This document shows, one piece after another, positions 59,291-64,000 of a stretch of DNA of 64,000 nt; within the stretch, counting starts at the first letter, position 1, and every line of letters begins with the position of its first letter. The translations under genes were made by a program, and so were the position numbers. The notes under the pieces were generated by a model, which was not told where the DNA came from, did not search any database, and saw only the letters and a program-made list of their open reading frames with translations. Source of the stretch: Hymenobacter elongatus (lineage in GTDB: Bacteria > Bacteroidota > Bacteroidia > Cytophagales > Hymenobacteraceae); assembly GCF_004745955.1 (NCBI RefSeq), contig NZ_SRLD01000014.1, positions 1 through 64,000 on the forward strand, read 5' to 3'.

Positions 59291-59710
59291 GCTGAATCAA
59301 AGGGTGTGGTTGAAGTAGCAGGTGATTTTCGGGAGCGTTTCCCCCGGCTTTTGCCTCCTACGTTGTGCGGCTGGCCGTGGTACACGCAGGAATGGAGCTG
59401 GAGTCCGGATTCACGGTTTTTTGCGGGAACCGAGGCGGTGCTGCTACCCCACTACGTCGTGTGAGAAGTCATACATGAGTGAGGGGAGCATAAACAGGGG
59501 AAAGGTGGGAGGTTCAGGGCCGGAAATTACGGTGGATTTGCGAAGAACTCCGCACGGCCGGCTTCCGTGCTTTTCGCCGCCAGCGGGCCCGCCAACCGGT
59601 CATCAGCCGGCCGGCCGGCGAATGCCGAAAAGTCCGGAAACGATTCTGGCTACGAATGGGTTATACCAGGCCGGGTGCCCGGTAAAGACGCTTTTTTACC
59701 CGATTTTCCG

Positions 59711-59718
59711 TACTTTTG
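59711..59718 (+). promoter_or_regulatory. -7 promoter element abutting the clpS start codon
   Basis: TACTTTTG, a perfect consensus, is followed by TGCC and the ATG at 59723. Transcription would begin at or within a base or two of the start codon. Confidence 0.6.
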
Positions 59719-59722
59719 TGCC

Positions 59723-60004
59723 ATGACCACCAAACCGCAAATCGACTACGACGAGGATGTACTGCTGCTGGAAGAAACCATTGAGGTGCGCGACCTGATT
59801 GTGTACAACGATGACGTAAACACCTTTGAGCACGTTATCCGGACCCTAATCGACGTGTGCGGCCACGAGCCGGAACAGGCCGAGCAATGCACCCTGCTGA
59901 TTCATCATAAGGGCCGGTGCACCGTGAAGCATGGCGCCTACGAGGAGCTGGCCGATATGTGTACTGCCATTCACGACCGGGGCATCTCTGCCGACGTCTT
60001 GTAG
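59723..60004 (+). CDS. clpS: ATP-dependent Clp protease adaptor ClpS
   Basis: ClpS brings proteins with destabilising N-terminal residues (N-end rule) to ClpAP. The 93 residues have the unstructured acidic N-terminus and the core DLIVYNDDVNTFEHVIRTLI, which includes the conserved NDD-x-x-T-F motif that forms the pocket for the N-terminal residue. HHKGRCTVKHGAYEEL follows; its H-x-K-G pattern matches the usual H-x-x-G. The start is ATG 59723; the long open frame upstream is not coding. The adjacent -7 box supports this start. Confidence 0.95.
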   Translation: MTTKPQIDYDEDVLLLEETIEVRDLIVYNDDVNTFEHVIRTLIDVCGHEPEQAEQCTLLIHHKGRCTVKHGAYEELADMCTAIHDRGISADVL

Positions 60005-60021
60005 CCTCCGCTAAAAAACGT

Positions 60022-60107
60022 CTGTCATCCTGCGCGGGCGAAGGACCTTGGTTACGCAGAAATTGGTATTTGCGTAGATAAGGTTCTCGTCCCGTGCAGG
60101 ATGACAG
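60022..60107. repeat. Palindromic intergenic repeat (second family, copy 2)
   Basis: The ends CTGTCATCCTGC and GCAGGATGACAG match those of the element at 22413. The inner arms (GGGCGAAGGACCTT and so on) pair imperfectly with AAGGTTCTCGTCCC. It lies between clpS and recR on the same strand and could serve as the clpS terminator. Confidence 0.7.
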
Positions 60108-60132
60108 TTCTATTGTTACTTCTCAACGCTGA

Positions 60133-60744
60133 ATGGAATTTCCTTCCAAACTCATAGAAAACGCAGTTGGTGAGCTGGCGAAGCTGCCTGGCATCGGGCG
60201 CAAAACCGCGCTTCGTCTCACGCTGCACCTGCTCAAGGCGGAAACCGAAGCTACCAGCGCGCTGGCGGAGGCGTTGGCGAAGATGCGGTTTGAAATAACG
60301 TACTGCCAGATCTGCCACAATATTTCGGACACCGAGGAGTGCGGTATCTGCGCCAATACACTGCGCGACCATTCTACGGTGTGCGTGGTATCGGATATTC
60401 GGGATGTTATTGCCATCGAAAATACCGGTCAATACCAAGGCGTGTACCACGTGCTGGGCGGCGTTATTTCGCCCATTGAGGGCATTGGCCCCAGCGACCT
60501 GCACATCGATACCTTGCTGACCCGTATTCCCGATTCGGAAGTCAAGGAAATTATCCTGGCCATAAGCCCGACGATGGAAGGCGACACTACCGCGTTTTTC
60601 CTGTCGCGCAAGCTGCGCGAGTTTCCGGACGTAAATATCAGCACTATTGCCCGGGGCATTCCGATGGGCGGCGAGCTGGAATATGCCGATGAAATCACGC
60701 TGGGCCGCTCCATCGTGGAGCGCACCCGGCAAGTGAAGCAGTAA
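60133..60744 (+). CDS. recR: Recombination mediator RecR
   Basis: RecR acts with RecO and RecF to load RecA on gapped DNA. The 203 residues have the helix-hairpin-helix start (LAKLPGIGRKTALRLTLHLL), the C4 zinc finger CQICHN...CGICAN, and the Toprim domain (TVCVVSDIRDVIAIENTGQY through AISPTMEGDTTAFFLSRKL). The length is standard. It converges with sdpB, the stops being only three bases apart. Confidence 0.96.
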   Translation: MEFPSKLIENAVGELAKLPGIGRKTALRLTLHLLKAETEATSALAEALAKMRFEITYCQICHNISDTEECGICANTLRDHSTVCVVSDIRDVIAIENTGQYQGVYHVLGGVISPIEGIGPSDLHIDTLLTRIPDSEVKEIILAISPTMEGDTTAFFLSRKLREFPDVNISTIARGIPMGGELEYADEITLGRSIVERTRQVKQ

Positions 60745-60746
60745 GC

Positions 60747-61691
60747 TCAGGCCACGGCCATGGTAGGCTGCGGCAGATAAGCAGAGGAAGGCTCCGGGTG
60801 GGCTTTCCTCTTTTTTATGCGCGGAAAGGGCGTTTGTACCGGCAGCATATACAGGATCAGGCTGCCCGCCATGGCCAAGAAGAAGCTGACCAGCCCAAAT
60901 ACCAGCGCAATACCGAAATGGAAGCCGATGGCCAGCCCCAGCAGCTTGCGCCGCTGGGCAGCAGCCATAAAGAAGGCGCCAAACAGCAGGATCTCAAAAA
61001 TCACGGTGCCCCAGGTCAGGGCGGTTACTACGTGGGCATTGGTCAGAGCGGGGGCCAGAAAGCTTTGCATCCAGTCGGGGTAGCCAAACAGCGGGTCGTT
61101 GAAGAAGTAATACACCGCCGTGCCGTTTTTCCACTCGTCCAGCTTATACATCTTCTCGATGCCGGCGTGGAAATAAAGCACCGCCATTTGGAGGGCAATG
61201 AGCGTAAGAGCCCCGCGGGCAATGAAGTTGCGGTAATAGCTCGGCCGGAGCTGCGGCTCGTTTACCCAGTGGTTTTTGCGCCCGTCCAGCAGCGTCACCG
61301 GCACTAGCAGCATCGTCACGATGGAGCCGATTTGGTCGCCGCCCTCTACCAGGCTGGCCGCCTGCAGAAGGCTGTAGGTGACCAGCCAGTGCAGCACACC
61401 CGTGTAGCGCGGCAATACGCCGGATACCACCAGCGCCAGCACTACCAGGCACACCGCGTAGGCGGCCCCAAGGTGCTCGAAGCCAAAGAGGAAGAAAATG
61501 TTGAAGTGCTCGAGCGAAGGGTCTAGGCTCAGCTTGCCAAACAGCTGCCGATCAAACAACACCTCAGGCCCGCTGAATACCAGTGTGAGGAGGGTGCCCA
61601 AGGCAATGATGGTGCGCCCCAGGCCATAGACCCACGTAAAAGGGTTGATGGCCGCGTAGCTGTCCAGGGTGTGTAGCAGATTCTTGTACAT
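60747..61691 (-). CDS. SdpB-like membrane protein (antimicrobial peptide maturation)
   Basis: In B. subtilis SdpB, with SdpA, converts SdpC into the secreted SDP toxin. This 314-residue protein has about seven helices and belongs to the HTTM-like superfamily as SdpB does. Landmarks are YAAINPFTWVYGLGRTIIAL, ALQMAVLYFHAGIEKMYKLDEW, NGTAVYYFFNDPLFGYPDW and LLGLAIGFHFGIALVFGL, the latter with a conserved His. The C-terminal tail is basic and Pro-rich. It is the last gene of the minus-strand sdp cluster, starting 15 bases after the sdpA stop. The family call rests on motif memory plus the context of sdpA and sdpC. Confidence 0.8.
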   Translation of the reverse strand: MYKNLLHTLDSYAAINPFTWVYGLGRTIIALGTLLTLVFSGPEVLFDRQLFGKLSLDPSLEHFNIFFLFGFEHLGAAYAVCLVVLALVVSGVLPRYTGVLHWLVTYSLLQAASLVEGGDQIGSIVTMLLVPVTLLDGRKNHWVNEPQLRPSYYRNFIARGALTLIALQMAVLYFHAGIEKMYKLDEWKNGTAVYYFFNDPLFGYPDWMQSFLAPALTNAHVVTALTWGTVIFEILLFGAFFMAAAQRRKLLGLAIGFHFGIALVFGLVSFFLAMAGSLILYMLPVQTPFPRIKKRKAHPEPSSAYLPQPTMAVA

Positions 61692-61706
61692 AGCTATAGG
61701 TATTTT

Positions 61707-62252
61707 TTAGTCGATTGTTACTTTCAGGTATTCCTCCGGGTTGGTGAAGTGGCCGGGGTATTGCGCCCAGGCCCAGGGCACAAGGTTGAAGCGCTTCACG
61801 AGGTAGGCCCCTTTGGTGAGCTGCGTAAATTTCAGGGGCGAATACGCCACTTGCACGGGCGCAATGGCGTCGGAGCCGACCAGCTCGGCCAGAGAGTAGG
61901 TTTGGTAGCGCGACCAGTCTTTTTCCTGCACTTCGGCCATCATCCGGCTGAATTCCATGTTGATGCGGCGGCTGCGGCGCGACAGGCCGTGCAGGTTGCG
62001 GGCATCGGAATTGCGGTACGAGGCCAGCGTCAGGGTTTTGTCGGGCCGGATGCGGTAGAGCACGATTTTCTCTTCCCGGGGATTTCGGGTGAAAAAGCCC
62101 CAGCCCTCGGGCAGCAGCGCGCTAAACATATAGCGCTCCTGAAAAGAGGTTTCGGTGGCATTGGTGCCCACCGACGCCAGCCCGGCCTTAGCGACCAATA
62201 CAAAGCCCGCTATCAGAAGCGACAGGTAAAAAACAAAGCGTTTAGCTTCCAT
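61707..62252 (-). CDS. SdpA-like protein (antimicrobial peptide maturation)
   Basis: SdpA is a small protein required with SdpB to process SDP. This 181-residue protein has an N-terminal membrane anchor (FVFYLSLLIAGFVLVAKAG). Its single soluble domain has the phrase LLPEGWGFFTRNPREEKI, a hallmark I associate with SdpA, and then ARNLHGLSRRSRRINMEF, a region with conserved Arg. The domain most likely faces the periplasm here. Start 62252 is preferred because the upstream frame overlaps the hairpin region. Together with sdpC and sdpB it forms the gene order C-A-B. Confidence 0.82.
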   Translation of the reverse strand: MEAKRFVFYLSLLIAGFVLVAKAGLASVGTNATETSFQERYMFSALLPEGWGFFTRNPREEKIVLYRIRPDKTLTLASYRNSDARNLHGLSRRSRRINMEFSRMMAEVQEKDWSRYQTYSLAELVGSDAIAPVQVAYSPLKFTQLTKGAYLVKRFNLVPWAWAQYPGHFTNPEEYLKVTID

Positions 62253-62375
62253 AAAGAATGAGGGTTTTGGGGGATGATAGAATAACAACAGCGGGCACAC
62301 TGCCCGCCCGGCCGCGTGTAGCGCAGCGACAATTGAAAGGTAGGAGGTGGAGCACCGCCGGAAAATTCTATTACA

Positions 62376-62411
62376 CAAACGCCCTGTTTATCGAGATAAA
62401 CAGGGCGTTTG
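62376..62411. terminator. Perfect hairpin between sdpC and sdpA
   Basis: Arms 62376-62391 and 62396-62411 (16 bases) pair exactly around loop CGAG. It sits 83 bases after the sdpC stop and 124 before the sdpA ATG. The minus strand has T6 before the stem rather than after it, so full termination is doubtful; partial termination or RNA stabilisation of sdpC mRNA fits better. Confidence 0.65.
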
Positions 62412-62493
62412 AAAAAAACAGGTAGCGAGGCCTGACCAACGAGTTGCGAGGCACTACCCCCGGCCGGCAGTCGGGGGCAGGAACTACCAGCGC

Positions 62494-63264
62494 TTAGCCT
62501 TTGCGGCTGCCTACAAAGGCAATGTCGCGCACCAGCTTGTCGGTTTCCAGGCTGGCCCGCTTTTGCATGGCTTCGGTCAGCTCGGTGCTGCCTTTCAGGC
62601 CGTTGGGCACGAAGCACTGAAATTGCATCATTGGTCCTGGGTACAAGCCCCAATCCAACTGCATCACATAGCCTTCGATTACCAGCGGCTGCTCCAACTC
62701 CTCCTGCTGGGCCACCCCAGTGTTGGCCAGCTGACTATCTTTGATGTAGCGCTCCAGGTCGGCTTGCTTCGAGAAGTCATACGCGGCCAGGTCCAGCGGC
62801 TGGCCGGCGGCCTTGGTGGCTAGCTGGCGGGGCACAATCTTTTGCACGGCGCTGTAGTGCAGGGCCGCACCCTTGCGCAGCGCCGTTTCGATGCGGCTGA
62901 AATCCTGTGAGGCCACGGCGTCGGCCAGATCGGCGAAATAGCCGGGGTCCAGCTCTTTAACAAAGGTGGTTATCTGGCGCATAGCGGCTTGTCGCTCCTG
63001 CGTGTGCTGGCGGCTTTCCTTGGCCATAGCCGAGCGTTGTAGGGCCAGGTAAGGAATACGATCTGCGACCGGGCCCTGCACCATAAAGATGCCCTGGAAC
63101 AGCTCTTCGCCGCTGTACTTAGTGTCGGCGACAGATGTCGGCGTCGGCGTCGGCGCGGCAGACGACATAACTTGGTCTTTGCTGCAGCTTACCATCAGCG
63201 ACATGCCCGCCGCCAGCAAACCTAATGCTTTGAGTGATGTAACCGGAGAAAAATAGGAGTTCAT
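62494..63264 (-). CDS. SdpC-like antimicrobial peptide precursor family protein (lipoprotein)
   Basis: SdpC is the precursor of the SDP toxin. The 256 residues begin with a lipoprotein signal (LLAAGMSLMVSC, Cys27). After a Pro/Thr-rich linker comes the SdpC-type motif YSGEELFQGIFMVQGPVADRI at about residue 50, then a helical domain (LDPGYFADLADAVASQDFSR). B. subtilis SdpC releases a hydrophobic peptide from its C-terminal half. Here the C-terminal region (LVIEGYVMQLDWGLYPG, MMQFQCFVPNGLKG) has one Cys and no long hydrophobic stretch, so a pore-forming toxin is not obvious. A close paralogue lies directly upstream. Confidence 0.78.
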   Translation of the reverse strand: MNSYFSPVTSLKALGLLAAGMSLMVSCSKDQVMSSAAPTPTPTSVADTKYSGEELFQGIFMVQGPVADRIPYLALQRSAMAKESRQHTQERQAAMRQITTFVKELDPGYFADLADAVASQDFSRIETALRKGAALHYSAVQKIVPRQLATKAAGQPLDLAAYDFSKQADLERYIKDSQLANTGVAQQEELEQPLVIEGYVMQLDWGLYPGPMMQFQCFVPNGLKGSTELTEAMQKRASLETDKLVRDIAFVGSRKG

Positions 63265-63354
63265 AACGTGAAAGGATAAAGTGGAATATGTGGAATATAG
63301 AGTACTAGTGGGGCGGAAATCAGCGCCCCGGTATGCCGTCGACCAGTCGTTTTC

Positions 63355-64000
63355 TTACAGGTTCAGCGCAATCTGTTTGATGACCAAGTCAACTTTGAGC
63401 TGACTGTCCGACGATTCATCGTTGAGCTTTTCAAAGAAGGCGTGCGCATGCTCCGCAATAAATACTGATACGCTCTGGTAGGCTACATAATCGCCGCTCT
63501 GGTACACCATGATCATAGATACTTCCGACTGTATCGCCGTCGGCGATACTTCCTGGCCAGCGGCTGCCAGCGCAGCACGGGCATCCTGTACGTAGCGCGT
63601 AATGTCCTGCTCGTTCCGGAAATCATAGCGGGTCATGTCCAGCGTCCGCAGAATCTTTTTGCGCTCCAGATAGGCATCCTTCTCCGTCTGCGACGTCAGC
63701 GCATGCAGTGTCACTGCCTCGTTAAGAGTTGTGCCCTGCTTAATAGCATCTTTCACGCGCTGGAAATCCTGGGAAGCAATTGCCTGCTTCAACCGGTCGA
63801 AATAGGTGGGGTCCAGGCGCCGCGCCGCGCTGACCATCGCATCGATATTGCGGCGGCGCACAGTAGCCAGGGTGGGGTTTTGCGCCAGACCTTTGCCAAT
63901 GGTAAGCCGGTACGAATCGAACGCCGGGATTTTGGTGGCTACTTCCCCGTCGAAGAAGAAAATACCCCGGTAGAGGGCTTCGCCGGTGTAGTTTTCGGCT
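63355..64000 (-). CDS. Second SdpC-like protein, 5' end beyond the window
   Basis: The frame is open to the window edge, so the N-terminus and signal are not visible. The visible 215 residues start with ENYTGEALYRGIFFFDGEVA, the same motif as in the downstream SdpC-like gene. The shared core LDPTYFDRLKQAIASQDFQRV aligns closely with that protein. The C-terminus (VSMIMVYQSGDYVAYQSVSV) is mildly hydrophobic but lacks a clear toxin-like hydrophobic segment or Cys. The gap to the next gene is 90 bases. A local duplication followed by divergence is the simplest explanation. Confidence 0.75.
   Translation of the reverse strand, partial: AENYTGEALYRGIFFFDGEVATKIPAFDSYRLTIGKGLAQNPTLATVRRRNIDAMVSAARRLDPTYFDRLKQAIASQDFQRVKDAIKQGTTLNEAVTLHALTSQTEKDAYLERKKILRTLDMTRYDFRNEQDITRYVQDARAALAAAGQEVSPTAIQSEVSMIMVYQSGDYVAYQSVSVFIAEHAHAFFEKLNDESSDSQLKVDLVIKQIALNL

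Overview
The window looks like chromosomal DNA of a GC-rich Bacteroidota, most like Hymenobacter or a close Cytophagales relative. I infer this from several signs. Two proteins end in type IX secretion (T9SS) sorting domains, and there are DUF6799, DUF2911, SpoIIAA-like and secreted TonB-C proteins. Many genes have the Bacteroidota -7 promoter element TAnnTTTG in front of them, and clear Shine-Dalgarno sequences are rare. No sequence search was possible, so the genus is an inference. Gene density is high. Most convergent or tandem gene pairs are separated by strong hairpin terminators, several of which also decide which start codon is right.

Layout. 1-1.3 kb: an AT-richer island with the start of a possible transposase gene and two unrecognised genes. 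1.4-16.3 kb: exonuclease VII (xseBA), an M13 peptidase, a cyclophilin, manganese catalase, a S1/P1-nuclease-like protein, a protein with kinase-like motifs, a broken cinA/pncC remnant, an amidohydrolase, an acyl-CoA-binding protein, a CDGSH iron-sulfur protein, an acetyltransferase and a deoxynucleoside kinase. 16.3-28 kb: DUF2461, DUF547, MOSC and YitT proteins, a subtilisin-like peptidase, a large PIG-L deacetylase, a PAP2 phosphatase, and a sodium:solute symporter with a small membrane protein overlapping its start. 28-42.8 kb: DUF2911, an MsbA-type ABC exporter, a TonB-like protein, a second symporter, a T9SS repeat protein, a metallo-beta-lactamase hydrolase, a repeat-rich decayed stretch (37.3-38.8 kb), an MFS transporter and an M61 peptidase. 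42.8-44.6 kb: tRNA-Leu(CAG) between two PAP2 phosphatase paralogues. 44.7-60.7 kb: a GAF-domain protein, a T9SS protein, an M16 peptidase pair, a dicarboxylate symporter, a dipeptide epimerase, a MarR-YceI pair, clpS and recR.

The most notable system is at the right edge (60747-64000, minus strand). It is an SdpABC-type gene set: two tandem SdpC-like precursor genes (one cut by the window end), then sdpA, then sdpB. SdpABC makes and matures the Bacillus subtilis cannibalism toxin, yet here it sits in an organism with a Gram-negative envelope. One SdpC homologue is a predicted lipoprotein, and neither shows the hydrophobic segment expected of the classic toxin. A perfect hairpin separates sdpC from sdpA.

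Other points of interest are a family of long palindromic intergenic repeats with shared ends, predicted leaderless mRNAs where the -7 box abuts the ATG, and a hairpin in the tRNA leader.
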